From NCBI GenBank assembly GCA_033239525.1, contig BSYO01000030.1:13723030-13787029 (forward strand): a DNA stretch of 64,000 nt, written 5' to 3'. This DNA comes from Nepenthes gracilis (taxonomy: Eukaryota > Streptophyta > Magnoliopsida > Caryophyllales > Nepenthaceae). The notes beneath the pieces were generated by a model. That model was not told where the DNA came from. It worked only from the letters and a program-made list of their open reading frames with translations, and made no database searches. Shown here one piece after another: positions 1 through 13,600 of this stretch (its first letter is position 1; each line of letters opens with the position of its first letter). The translations under genes were made by a program, and so were the position numbers.

Positions 1-909
1 AATATTCAAAGAATATCACTCCTTGATGAAGTATAAATTATATCAAATATCAAAATAGAATTTGGTATGAAATACTTACCTAAAATATCAACACACAAGA
101 CCAAATATACGACTTTCATAGATTTTCTTTACAATTATTTTTCATACAGAAACATAATATTTTAAAACATTTCTTATTTAGTAAAAAAATAAACAAACCT
201 TCAAACCTTTAGAAAAAATCAAACAAAATCTCAAAATATTATATGAAAAATACATATATATAATAATATTAAAAAAATATATAAAATGTGGTATACATAT
301 ATAATAAAATAAGTAATTTTTAGAAAAATCAAATAATTTTAAAATAAACTAAAAAATGAGTTTAGAAATATTTTTCTCAAACTTCTATTCTAACAGATCT
401 GACTCAAAAAGTTCTAAAAGCTCAGTTATTTTCTTCTCATTTTTCTTCATCTTATTCTTCTCTTTCTCTTTCTTCTCTCTCATTTTCTCGTGAAATGATC
501 AAAACATGGTACAAGAGTCCTTAAATACCTAAATCGACATATAAGTTCTAAATAGACACGCATCAAGCACTACTTTGGAACCTTAGGTGTATACAAGTGT
601 CATATTAGGTATAGTTCAAGCGTTAATATTTTGCCAATTTTGCACATAAGTACTATAATAGATGACCTCAAGCATCACTTACTTTGCCTCAGAAATACAT
701 TAGCGTCCCATAGGCATGTATCAGGTGCATTACTATTGCCTCAAATATATACAAGCATAGGACAAACGTCAGTATGACGCTAAGTCTGAATCCAAGTAAA
801 CTGATTTTTTTCCAAATGTTTTATTAAACAATTATTCCTCATATATATATATATATATATATATATTAATTATGTCATAAATAATAAATAAAAAAAAATA
901 GACATTACA
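1..909 (-). mobile_element. LTR of the ~2-kb family (family A), truncated by the window edge
   Basis: Read on the minus strand it begins TGTAATGTC at 909, the same start as the copy at 47,538. It then passes through a region of scattered CTTGAG/CTCAAG-type motifs (about 540-780), a purine-rich GA tract (about 420-490) and an AGATCTGTTAGAATAGA-like stretch. The copies at 24,304-26,203 and 29,589-31,639 have the same order of landmarks. The 3' part lies outside the window. The assignment to one family rests on landmark order read by eye, not on an alignment. Confidence 0.6.
841..866. repeat. (AT)13 microsatellite
   Basis: Uninterrupted AT dinucleotide run inside the 5' part of the minus-strand LTR. 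Confidence 0.95.
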
Positions 910-3900
910 GATTTTGAGGCTTAATTGGATCCTCAAGTTCCACTCTCGAATGTTGAGCATTAGCTGCAATTGAGTCTCTCATCGATTGATTTGTAACACT
1001 GCTTCACAACTTTGAGAATTAATGATGTAATTTGTATACTTTAATGAATATTTCTTGATTTATTCAAATTATTATCTAACTGGAAAATGATTCTCGTGCA
1101 TGAATGTACATTATGGGGTCTCACCCCTGAGCATATGAATTTTGGATCATTGATCATGTGATTGCTAAACTCATTCTTAACTAAGTCATTGGACTATCAT
1201 TGTTGGTGAGAGAGCATCCTTGATCGTATGACTGATCGAGCGTATTTCACGAAGTTTCTATTTTTGTGATGATCAGCCTTCATGATTGCCAAATGGATCT
1301 TGAGTTAAATTGTTAAGTCCATATGTTTAAGGTATAAAAAGATAATATCTATGAAAAAAATATTCAAGTAGATGAAAGAGTAGGGTATATTGCCATTTAG
1401 CTGTGGCTTTGTAGGAATATTTCAAAGTGTCATATGAGAGTAGACTTATAAAATTTGTGAAAATATTTTTTACCGTGACTTAAATGTTCTAATTAGGAAG
1501 TTAGCATGTTTTGAATTCTTATTTTATGATATGTCCTAAGTCTACGTGCTTACCAAAGTCTAAAGTATGAGATGCGAATAGATTTATTAAGTAGTGATAA
1601 TATTCTCCATAGCCATGGGCCTAGCATAACAATTGGTGTGTTAGATTGTCATTTGGCATACTCGCAATATGGTATGCAGAATATCTATGTGTTCTCTAAT
1701 ATTTTGAGTAGATTATTTAGGTATAATCTAGAGAATTGAAACAATTACTTTATGACCAAAACCTTAATGACATATAGGGGCAAAATGGTAATCTGGTTGT
1801 GTATGTACATAGATAACGTTGGACAATGTTTAATTGAAATGGCTATGTGCCTCTAGAATATAAAATGAAGACTAATTGTATATTTTATAAATCTTTTTGG
1901 TTGGATCTTTAAAGAATATGCTAAATAATTAAGTGGTAAAAGGTTTAAGTATGACCTCTCTATACACTTCATTGGTAAAGTTATAATCCGCCTACTAATT
2001 GATTGATTTAGTATATAATAATGACATCCTCATTATAGTGGAATTCAAGCGGGTTGGCCGTTGGTTTTAAGGATCACAATTAAAAGGTTTAGTTTATATT
2101 GTTATGTTATAAGATGATTGAGTGAAAAATCCAAAAAATTTTGGTGATCTAGGTTTATTTTGTTACGACTATATGAAATATTATAATAATCTCATTGAAT
2201 CTTATTTTGTCACATAAATTAATAATTATGTGTACCACCACCATCAGCTAAGTAATATTCACAAGGTACTGATACTCATAATTTGACAAACGATCAGCTA
2301 TATCATCTTATAATACTTGCCACCTATAATGTACAAATATCAAGTTCAACTCTGTCAAACAATATTTCCTCCACCGTTCTACCTTAAGGCCAAATGTAAA
2401 TAGAACTACATGTATTTTGAGGCATAGGAGGCAAATTTATGTCATAGAAGCACAAAACACTTCTACAAGCCATGCACACATTGGCATCCGAATTTCATTC
2501 AAAACACTAATCAAAGAATAGTGTAGTGTCTAAATGGTAATCTACTCGCCAGTAAAACATTGTAATAAAAAATAATGAAAACTAAGCCATACGAACATAA
2601 AAATTGATCATACAACTCTTAAACATTACTTGCTACACCAATTCATAACTAAAATTAATTTTAAAAAATAAGAAACATCTTATAAATTTCGATTAACAAA
2701 TATTAGAAAATAAAGTGTCTAATAACGATAAATATTTTACTTGTACGGAATAACAATGAGAGGGACTAAAAAATTTACTTGTCTCAAGATGCATGAAAAT
2801 AGTGGATTAATAAATACGAACAGCCACTATTACTACTCTCCGAATAAATTTTAGAATTATTTCTGACGAATCGGTTCAAAACAAAGAAGAGCCCTGAGAC
2901 GGATGCTCTTCTCTTTTTCTCTCTAACTCACAAATTTCTCTTTTTCTTAAACATTTAGAGGACAATGTGGAAATAACTATAAGTAAAGAAAACCATTACT
3001 TAAATAAAAGAATAAGTGATGGTGTGAAGACACTCAAAGAACGGTGGCTAAGGAACGAATCAAGTGTTACAGTTAATTTCTTCTAATTAATTATACATAT
3101 TTTATTTATTGATTAGATTAATTATAAGATAAGATTACCATATATGCATGTACGTGTGAATGCAACCGAAATGGAGTGAGACAATTTAGAGCATTGATAC
3201 TATAATTATAATTTGGTTTGCATGTAATTTTCTCTTTAATTAGTTTTTATTAATTACACCCATGGCACATATTAATATCATAATAAGTTTTAATTATTAT
3301 TCTAAAACTCTAAAACTAATAATTGCTTGTTAGTGTGATAATTGCCAAAATATCCATCTGAAGATTTTGTAAATCTGATCTAATTGAACTTAATAAAAAT
3401 TTAGCTCTAGCTTATATTATTAAATAGTTCATTAATTATTTTTATTATTGACCCCTCTTATCAAATGTCCATTAAATCCAAGTTAAAATGCTAATGTGTT
3501 ATAACATTGTTTCACAAAAAGTTTATCAATTTTTATTTCAGATCTTAATTCAAGGAAGTCCTTATCTAGGCATATTTGTACAAATCCATTAGATTCAAAA
3601 AGAATTTGAAGTAGTGACTCAGCGAGTGGAGCCTATGAAAGGAAGATCTCATCTTGAATGTCAAACTCTTCTATTAGTTGTAGAAGAGCCAAACTATTAA
3701 TCTGTATTAAGTAATAGATTCATTTGGTAACTTGGTCGCATTTAATTTTTTCAACCCATATCTAATTAAAACTTTTATCTTTAGGTGTAGGATGAAGGTG
3801 ACTACTCTAAATATTATTTGGCATGGTTGATTCGGTATTACATTGTAAACTAAGGGAATGTTTACTACCAAAAAAGTTAATCAATAGGTGGCCATCTTAG

Positions 3901-4650
3901 GGTACATCCCTCTTGTAACTTCTAGGTATATGATCCCCTTAACTTGAAATGACTCGCTATTTGGCCTGTATAACAGTCAATCTGATAGATTCATTCGATT
4001 ATATTTTAATCTTAATATATGCATTAGAATAAAACATATTCCTCAAACTTTCATCATCAATGAAGATTTATTTTAGTTGACAATTCTAACCTCTATATAA
4101 AATGAGTGTAGATACAATAAGATGATTAGAATAGGAATGATTAAAAATGTTATATTGTCATCATTAAAACTAAAAATTCTTTCACTACCCCTAGCTCTTG
4201 TCTCTTATTAGATGAAGCTTTGTCTAGATGACATAAATAGCCATACTAGTAGGTCTGGTAGAGACCACGTTGATAACTCCTACCACTACTCAATTATGTG
4301 GTTGTTCAAGCTATTCATCATCATCATTGAGATACCATTTTTGAATCAATGTCCCAATCTTATTCTAAAATGTCCATAAATTCTCAATATTATGTCATAG
4401 GAATTGATAGTCAAGACAGTACTTTGATTGATCTTCTCCTTCTAGGTTCTTAATTAATTTGGGCCATTTCAAAAATATCTCATTTTGAATTTATATCAAA
4501 ATGTTAGTCCGGATATCGGTGAAGGCATATGGTGTAGCAGTTTAAACTCTTGATGAACACCTGGTTCAATTCTCTGTTGCTTATGATAGCTCAGAGTGGA
4601 TTGATTGCCACTATTTCTCCTTTTACTACCTCGCTATTTCTCCTTATGTT
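910..4650. other. Gene-free AT-rich stretch
   Basis: No reading frame longer than 60 codons and no recognisable protein motif. A pyrimidine-rich patch near 2,905-2,950 resembles the GA tract of the LTRs elsewhere in the window, in minus orientation, but nothing else supports an element there. The stretch is probably decayed transposon DNA. Confidence 0.5.
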
Positions 4651-4659
4651 AGACAATCT

Positions 4660-5340
4660 GGCCTTTTGGTGTCCTGTGCTTCCTCTACCGCGATATAGGA
4701 TCTTGTGATAACATCAACCTTCAAGAATGCGTTGGGATCCTACTAAACCAATTATTTAGAAAAGCCACTCAAATGAATAATCACTATATAGGTATTTAGC
4801 TTATCTCGTTGGTGGGCTTTGATATTCCTCAAGTTATAACATTGAATTGGATTAGAAAATGTTTCAAACTCTTATTTAGAGCCTATCTAAGTCTTACCAT
4901 ATGGCAATGTTATTTTTTTTCATTCGATTGGAGGCAAAATGGGATAATAACTGATCAGTCAATTGTTGAAATATCCAAATAAAATTTAGTCCTAGCCAAT
5001 TAAATTAAATTTGTACATCTTCCTTTCAAGTTAAAAGGAAAATAGAAGCATGACATGGTATCCTCTAGATTTGCAAAGCCGAGCAAGGTGCGAAAATGGT
5101 CCATATGATCTATTGGATTAGAACTTCCGCCATGCAACTCCACTAGAGACATTTTAAACTTATAGGGAAATCAGTGCCCCTTAATCTCATAAGTGAATAG
5201 CATATAACTCAATTGGGTCATTTAACCAATAGAACTTCCTCAATAACCTTGCTGCTTTATCCTTTTGATACACTCATTCATTTCAATTGTGAAGGTAATT
5301 CTTTTTACGTTAAATAATATCCAAAACTCTAAATGCTTGA
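4660..5340 (-). pseudogene. Decayed Gypsy-type retrotransposon gag remnant
   Basis: Translating the minus strand from about 5,170 downwards gives a segment close to SSNPIDHMDHFRTLLGFAN, then CFYFPFNLKG. This corresponds to the gag core of plant Ty3/Gypsy elements (D-P-x-x-H-L...F..L..L.G..D....F...L.G.A). After a frame break, a second stretch reads like the following helix (NAFLKVD and similar). Stops and frameshifts interrupt it, so it is non-functional. It may belong to the same element as the minus-strand LTR at 1-909, but about 4 kb of unreadable sequence lies between. Confidence 0.55.
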
Positions 5341-5598
5341 GAGATGCTTATAGTATTGGTCTAGCCAGAGGATTCGAGACATATTGTTACATGACTTTTC
5401 CTCTTGAATGGAGTGGTGACTGAAATTCTAAGTGAATCAAAGATTCCATGACTTCGGGCTTTGCTCTCTAGCTTTGAAGTTCAAATGGTTTTAGAATTGG
5501 GAAAAAACAACTCGATTTTGCACATTAACAACCATGGGAGTCTTTAGTCGAGAGTGACTCTTCTCACTTGAGACAACTCTCTTTCCTTTTCACCTCAT

Positions 5599-5601
<3 letters not shown>

Positions 5602-5632
<31 letters not shown>
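5602..5632. repeat. (AT)n microsatellite
   Basis: About 15 uninterrupted AT units. Confidence 0.95.
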
Positions 5633-5636
<4 letters not shown>

Positions 5637-6179
5637 TGATCATGAAATAGTGAGGTCTTGAAGCACCATGTCCTATTTCATTCTTAGCTTTGCAAAGAGA
5701 TCAACTGCTAAGTTTCTAACTTTATACTTTTGATGTTACGTAATATATATTATATAGTATAAACTCCCTACGATAGCTATTTACATTAATTTATATATAC
5801 ATTTAAACTTTCTAATATCTTATATATAAATTGCTTTAAGACTCAAAATATGGTTTATTTAGTCTTAATTTTATCCGATATAAAATTAATTCTGAAATAA
5901 TTTTTTTAAAAATATATATATATTTATATTTTTTAATATCATAGAATTATCTGCCAAATTCGGATTATCACAAATTTCCAGTAATTGATGAGAAAAAATA
6001 TTAATCCTTAATTGAGAATGTCACCTTTTTCATATGCAAAAGCCTTTGATTTGGGAAAAGATTTGTGAAGCCAACTAATGGCATAATTGAGAGCGTGGCT
6101 AATCTTAAAAACTTTAATGGTAAGCTTACAAATGTGAATATTCGAGAGAAGCTCCGCATTCTTACATTCAAATTTTCAG

Positions 6180-7010
6180 AGTGAATTGTGTTTTATTCAA
6201 ATATATTATAGCTCTACCCATCGGAGATGATAACACAAAAAATAACTGATCAATAAAACTGACTGGTATCACAAGGATAAATCCTATCACATGGATATTC
6301 TTGTTGTGTAATGGGCCACTCCCGTGTAGGCTCATACCCATTTGACGTACCAATTGATGGTACAGATTAGAAATTTTTTTACACGCAATACCGATTCTTG
6401 AAACATCGCGCTCAAGAGATGCTTGAGACGTCAATTCCAAAAGCATTTCGCTCATAGCGTGTCTGACGGAAACTCGAACGCCATTTTTAGAGGCATCCAC
6501 ACTTGAGGCGCGTTTGATGAGCGCTCAAGGAAGCCCTGCAGAATAAAAATGCGCCAATGCATTTTAGAGTAAATCTATACGTGCATTCAGAGCACCGTTT
6601 GTGAGAGAAAAGGAAGAGAAAGAGAGAAAATGAAAAAGAGAAAAAAATTGTGCATTTGGTTGAATTCTAAATCGTGTTCCAATCTCCGCAGACATTAGAT
6701 GCGCTATTCTTAAAATTAAAAAGAATGTTTACCGATTTTATTCATTTTTTTAATTTTATATTCTTTATTATTCGGACTTATTTAAGATAATGTATTATAA
6801 CTTTATACTTAAGATTTGTATAACCGAAATATTGGATAATGAAAATATTTACGGACAAAACGTCCTGTGATTTTTCTTCATCATTCATTTTAAAGGAAAT
6901 TTTTCACATAAAAAACGTATCTTACTTTATTGTTTGTAATTATTGTATATTTGGTGTATACAATTAATTTTTTTTTATATAATTTAAATAAACGATTGGA
7001 TTCCAATAAT
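6180..7010 (+). mobile_element. Old Copia-type LTR remnant
   Basis: It has the landmarks of the Copia LTR pair at 28,035/34,798 in the same order: a cluster of GCGCTCAAG-like motifs (6,410-6,530), a GAGAGAAAAGG tract (6,600-6,650), a phrase like TTGAATTCTAAATCGTGTTCCAATCTC (beginning near 6,660), and an AT-rich tail with AAAGGAAATTTTTCACATAAAA (6,890-6,915), comparable to 28,770 and 35,520. Both ends are approximate. No internal region or second LTR is adjacent, so it looks like a solo LTR or fragment. Confidence 0.5.
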
Positions 7011-7639
7011 TCCAAGAGAAGTGTCACACTTTGACGATGAGCTGTGTTTGGCAAGCTGGCATGACAGAGACCCTTGGTGAAAAATGGACCTAGTTGCCTG
7101 TTCGCAATCATTTTACTCTCTTTTTTTTTTTTAACCAGTTCATTTGGTTGAAGAAATCTCAGTCATCCAGCTGCCTTCCCCTGATGAAATCTTCCCTTCT
7201 TTCTGCTCCTCTCCAAGGACGTATCTGAAGTGTAGTCTTGACATAACAATCAATTTATCGCCGTGTGACCTAGTTTTTTCTTTCCGTATAATGGGTGTCA
7301 CGCTTGTTTTTTTCGGTCAACAAGATGAAAAATGAATGAAAATGTGAGAATCAGCATTTATTTCTTCTTAAAAATGAATGATTGGTATAATTTGAATAGT
7401 TAATATCACTCGGTGTGTTTAGCAATAAAAAATAGAAACAATACAACCTCATTAGGTTTTTTTTTTTTTTTCCCCCTTCCATTTTCAGTATACCACCGCT
7501 CGGAAATGATTTGTGATCGGCTCAATAACGACATACCGCAATCACACAGCTAGTTTGACAACAGAACTGTTCTCCATTAGGACCATGTCTTTCAGAAGTG
7601 CAAGCTTCAAAGAAAATCTTCTTGATTTAAGCATAATCC

Positions 7640-10600
7640 TCATTTCCATGCCACTGAATCGATCTCATCTCTGGCTGACTTGTACAGCTCTAGTCTCTTA
7701 GCTAGGGTTTCTCTTTTATTCATCAGTGCAGGATCTTCATCTAACATCCCACTAAGTTGCTCCTTCTGCATTCAAACCTAGAAAGCATTATTAAGAAACC
7801 CAAACCAAAGAACTGTCCATAGCTAATCTTTATCGCAGTGAAGGAACCCACATTTCTATGTGAGAAACCCAAATTAAAGAACAAAGAGTTGGCCTACAGC
7901 TTTCGTGCTCCCAAAATGAAACTTGTTGAACTTCCATCTCACTTAAATCTCGACGCCTTTCAAAACTAATTACATCTATATGAAAGCACCCACCCTTAAG
8001 AAGGGGGAATTATAATACCAGTTGTTTCATGTGATTGTCAACAGTGATAATTGACAAGAAAGGTGGCCGAAACTGACCAAACCCCCTGGTTGGTGTCGGC
8101 GGGGGGATGCTGAGTATCCTTAAGGAGAGAAGATACAACGTAAACTATTCAAAATATGATTCAAATTTTGAATTGGGACAAGTCATAGAAGGTGAGAATC
8201 GATACATAAAATATGAATACAAAAAAATATATATTCTAGATATATCTTTTAATATGAATTCACCTTATGCTAGATGCTATCCAAAACCATTGAGAATTTA
8301 GAGCGTGCAAAGAGATTTTCCGTGATTTATTTGAAAGCATTAGTTGGTAACATTTTAAGTGCTGTCATTGTTGAAAATTCTTGTCATTAACTCGACTCCA
8401 GTCAGCTTTTGTTCGGCTTAGTATGTACAGAGTGAGGGAAGGAAGATGCTTAAAAACAACAAGCTATTTGTCTGAGTAATGTCCATAACTTACCTCTTTC
8501 TTTCCAATTTGAACGTAGAAGTTGTTGAGTAATGATCTCTTTGCCTCTCGAACCTGACAGTAAACAACTGCCTTGGGGATAGAGTTCCTCAGGGTATCAG
8601 AAATCATGCCAACATATGATGAGACATTGGATCCTGAAACAGAATCATGGAAACAAATATGCAGTTGGATCTTCTTTTTTCATCTTTAAGGTACTTGCAC
8701 GGGAACATCAAGTCTACGAAATTTACATTGAAATGAAAGCATATACAACAACATTAAAGCATTGAGTCCCACCAAGTGAGATCTACTATATAAATCTATT
8801 TCTGTCATTACACTCGAGTTAGTGCAATATCCTTTAAAAATATAAATAATTTCAAATCATTTTCTATTATATCACTCCAAATTTTCCTAAGTCTTAGGTA
8901 TTTATTTCTTTCTTCTAACAATAAATAATTTGTCTTTCTTTATAGGCACTTCATTTCGCCTATGTTTTAAGTGTGATGTCCCCCACTAGTCTTATCTTTT
9001 ATATACGCAATTTCTAAACATTTGCGAATATTACTATTTCTTATCTTATTTTTTAGCAAGGCTCCACTAAATAAATTTTAAACAAGATAGGAAATTAAAA
9101 CATACACATGATATCATGTAGAAAACTTAAATCATGCACAAAGATTGACATGTCAAATAGGGATGATGGCTATGAAAAAAGGTTCGTACCAATCCTCCTG
9201 AGATGATTATCTGTGTAACGGTCTGTATTTGGACCTGTTGGATTACCATTGTTCTTCTCAGGCTCCGTCTGAAGTTTTCTGAAAAATTCAACAGTCAGGT
9301 AACTAGACTCCATGTCCACCAGACGAAGAACTGCTCTTCGGGCCTCATCACGGAATCTCTCCAGTGCATCATTTGCAGCAGCTGATATATCAGATAGAAG
9401 GGAAGGGAATCGCTTTAGTTCCTGTGAAATCATGATGCACCATCACCATAAGTTGAAAAACCATAGACCAATGGGTCTGCTTTCCTATAGGGCATATTGT
9501 AATCGTGTAGCTAAAACCCTTTACACTATCACATGCATATAATATAAACATTAGCATCAGAATCCTATTCAAATGTTGAAACAAAGCATTATCTTGCTAA
9601 ACACTAAAGAAAATGCAGGACAAATTACCAACTAGGCACACCACAGACTATATTTCATTTGTTAATCCTTTATTTACTAGCAGCATATCACATGTTGCTC
9701 CCATGGTTTTCCTGCTTCTGTGTGCACAAACCAGGAAACCAGCCATGACGGTATTTGAATAGTAAATGTTTTCTTTTTCAAGGATATTTGAAAGCTTGAT
9801 GCGTATGAGCGTGGCAAAAGGGAGCCTTAGCACAATAGTAGAGTTGTTGCATATGATCCGATAGTATAAATTTGAGTTGTACAAATGGCTTTTTGCATAA
9901 CGTAAAGTCAGACCACATACAAAATTAATCCAACCCTTCCCAAGACTATTTACATATAACGGAAGTTTCATATACCAAGCTGCCATTTATGTAAGTGTGA
10001 ATAGAGTACACTTCAGGCTGAAAAAATCATGAATATTATATGAATGTTGTACAAGCAGCCACAAGAACTTATTATTTTCTTACCAGTGTTTCAGCAATTG
10101 ACTTCCTCACAAGTTCTTTCAAAACAAGGTGTACCTGAGAAAAGAGCAAATTATAATATTATCAATAACAAAAAGCCATAGAATGTCACTAAGGTCAGCT
10201 ATAGGAATTTGTTATCTCCGGTTTGTTTAGTTCAGTACAAATAAATAAATTATAAGCCATATTTTCAGAAATAGTATTTCCAATTTATCAACAATAATTG
10301 AAATAATGACAGGGAACTAATAGGTAAATCATCTCAAGGTTGATTATGTCACATGAAGCCACTGGGAATAGATTTTGGAGGTAACAGTTTTTTCAATTTG
10401 GAAAAAGTCATTGACTAGACAATTGATTTTAAATGTGCAAATTCAACAAATTTTGCAGCCCTAGCAGAGCATGAATGATTTTTCATGTCTAAACTTTGTC
10501 AAAGATATGCAACAAGGTTTATACCAAGTTTTTTACATATGGCAGTTTATTGCAATGATATCCCCGTCTAGGCTTTGTCTATAGGCCTTATTTTCAGGAG

Positions 10601-13600
10601 TTCTAGCCTATTTTCATTTTCATGAAGGCAGCTCTTGATAGTGATTGGTTTCATTATGTCCAAAAAGTGGTGGAAAATAAAACAAAATAAAAAGGAGGTA
10701 CAGAAGGTGTTACCAATGAAAAAAAAGCACTTCATCTTAAATATCATAGTTTCTATGGAAATTGGGATATTATCACCGTTTTGGGGGGTTGAAAATCTTA
10801 TCCTACCAGGATTAGGATGTAAGACAAGAAGTAACATAGAACATAGGAACATTACAGCATCTACTGTGGCTTCAGCTGGGCCTTTGAAATATCCAAGAGA
10901 TCCATCAATGAGTCTTCTAATTCCTTGTTCAGGAGCGATCAAGTGAGGTTGATAGCCATCAGCCTCTGCTACAACTTTCCGGACATTTTGGGTTGAAAGG
11001 TGACGATCTAAAGGAAGCTTTTTTAAAGCAGCTGGAAGTTGGTGGTCAAAAACTCCATATATGCGATCACCTCCTGGCCGCCTGGAGTAGAAACTTACTG
11101 TTTTGTAACAGTTTTGAAGGAGATGAAAAAAAAAGCACAGGAAATTGAATATTTGACAGTCTCAATGTTATAAGATGATTATGTACCACAGAAAATACAA
11201 GCTCATTAACACTACGTGCATAGATATCTATGTATGAAGTTCCAAGCAAGAAAACTGTCATTGCCAATAAATATGAAAAGAATGACAACAAATTCAACGC
11301 AGAAATATTACGTGCACACACAATCAACAATACAAGTTTATAAACTGAATATAGTTTATAAACCTGAATATATACATGCCAACCTTCAAATCAAGTCTTG
11401 AGGCAAGTAAAGTATAATGCAGTATAAGTAGAATAAATAAACAAAAAATGTCAAGCAGATGATTATACTCATGCCAGCCTGTATGCAAGGCATGCGAAGA
11501 ACCAAAACAATATAAATGATTTGGAGTGATTACCCAATAAAAATTCATCATAATCTAGTAAGTATTATATATATATATATATATAAGGAAAGGAAAACAG
11601 AACAACAAAGATGACTTCTTAGTATCATAAAACCCCAAATGGGTAAAAATCCACGACCCAAATAGGCAAGTTTTCACAATATGAAATGGAAAGAAATACA
11701 AGAAAGAACAAGGAAGAAACAGCTAACATCAACAAACAAGTCTCTTCATTCTACCCTCACAAAGTCTCTCTTCCTTCTATTTCCCTTGGATTAAAAAATT
11801 CGGTGAATATTTTCTATTCAAAGAATACAAGAGAGGAAACAACGCACCTCCTGCTCCCCCTCTTTCTGTATATAACCACACCCTGAAAGTCACAACTAGT
11901 TATTTCCCACAATAATAACCATTCAAAAACTGTGCACTGGTATATGAGACAGAAGTTATGAGTAAATGAAAATTAAACAATATTAATTTACATCTCTCAA
12001 CCCGATAATTAGGGAACACAACACTGTGGGTTACATTTTGCCTCCTTTCTTTTTCTAACCCTGATATATATCAACAAAGCCTCAAATAAACCACTACACA
12101 CACCCAAAAGGAGAAAAAAAATGCCACTGGACAACAATTGAAGCTGTTATGGAACATCAACACAGTCCCTAATATACATAATCAAACTCACTCAGCATCC
12201 CAACTTCCACATGCATGAACTTGGTTAATATTGAAGACAATAGTTGGCAAATGCTTAAAATAAGTTACTACCAGAAAGTTCAAACCTAGGAAATCAAGAA
12301 ACCGGAGTTTCGATACCATGTTAAGCTATCAGTTGACCCAAGAGTTTGAGTTGTTCGATATGTGGGCTGTAAAGGGAGGCCAATATAAGAGGCTTCTTAA
12401 GTTCTAGGCTCCAAGGAAGATCATATGCTTCATTGAGAAACAATTTTTGTATGTATGTAGAATACCAACCACCAAAAAAAATGGTCACTATGTTTCTGGT
12501 GACAATTAAATGTTGTTGGGGAGTATTATGTAATATCTCTAGAAAATACCCGTCTTATTCCATGTCATTGGTATTGTTTAGATTAGTGATTAGGATCACA
12601 TGATTTTCCACAGTGGAAGGTAGTCTAGTTGTCTTTTCTCCCTGAAAGTGAGCTTCCTGTAAATCATTGCAACAACTCCATTCAGTTTACCATTCCCAAT
12701 CTTTACAAGTTCCAAGCAGATTGACTATGTTAACATAGGCATGGCTTTCTGGTTACCAAAATCCTCAGAGAGCCTTTGGTGAAATAGAATAGAAGACTAA
12801 GCAAAGTAATCACCAAGTTGTAAGAAGCTGCTCAGTTTCACAAGGAATTTACTGCCTTTAACATGCCAGGAAACCCTGCAATGTGCCAGCAGACAATGTC
12901 AAAGGCCATGTGCTGAGGAAAAGTAATCTATTGGTACTACGACAGCTAGTATAAGTATTTGCATTTCAAAAGTGATTCTCTGTGCTCATCCCTCCAAAAA
13001 AGTGACATTTTGAGTATATCTCTTTCAGTTAAGAAAACATCAAAGCTGGCCAAACCATATCCAACATCCAATGTCACAGGACTTAGTTCCACCATACAAT
13101 ATCAGAAAAGTCCTTTGGATAAAATTGATTTAATATATGGAACCATGCTTAAACTAAGTACTACCGCCCAAAAATGCAAGATATTGGCTCATCACCTTTA
13201 CCCAGTAACAAGTGCCCCTAATTTTTTCTTAGATTTAGGCCATTAATAGAGATATGTAACTTTCAGGAAGAGGAACAAGACAGGTGGGGCTTGATCAGGA
13301 CAGCGCCTCGTTGATGCTCATAGTGCCTTACACTAGGAAGCCTCCTTATAGCTTGAATAATGTCAAGGCAAGGAATATAGTCTGGCCAAACGGTGACATT
13401 GCACAGTGTACATCTATAGTCATTTTGGTCACCAAAGAATAAGGATCTTGCTCATTCTTAGACTGAGTTGAGTGGTGTCACTGTCCCCAATTTAGAGTCA
13501 TAGCTTTTTTTCATATCCTTGCTTGGTCTCAACATCACTTTCTGGCCTTTCTTCACTAGATTTTTCCTCTAAATCCTCGGGTTAATCAGGCCAACATTAT

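Noticed and set aside
6168..6500. 110-codon minus-strand frame
   Set aside because: Lies inside an LTR remnant across the GCTCAAG motif cluster, with no protein similarity recognised.
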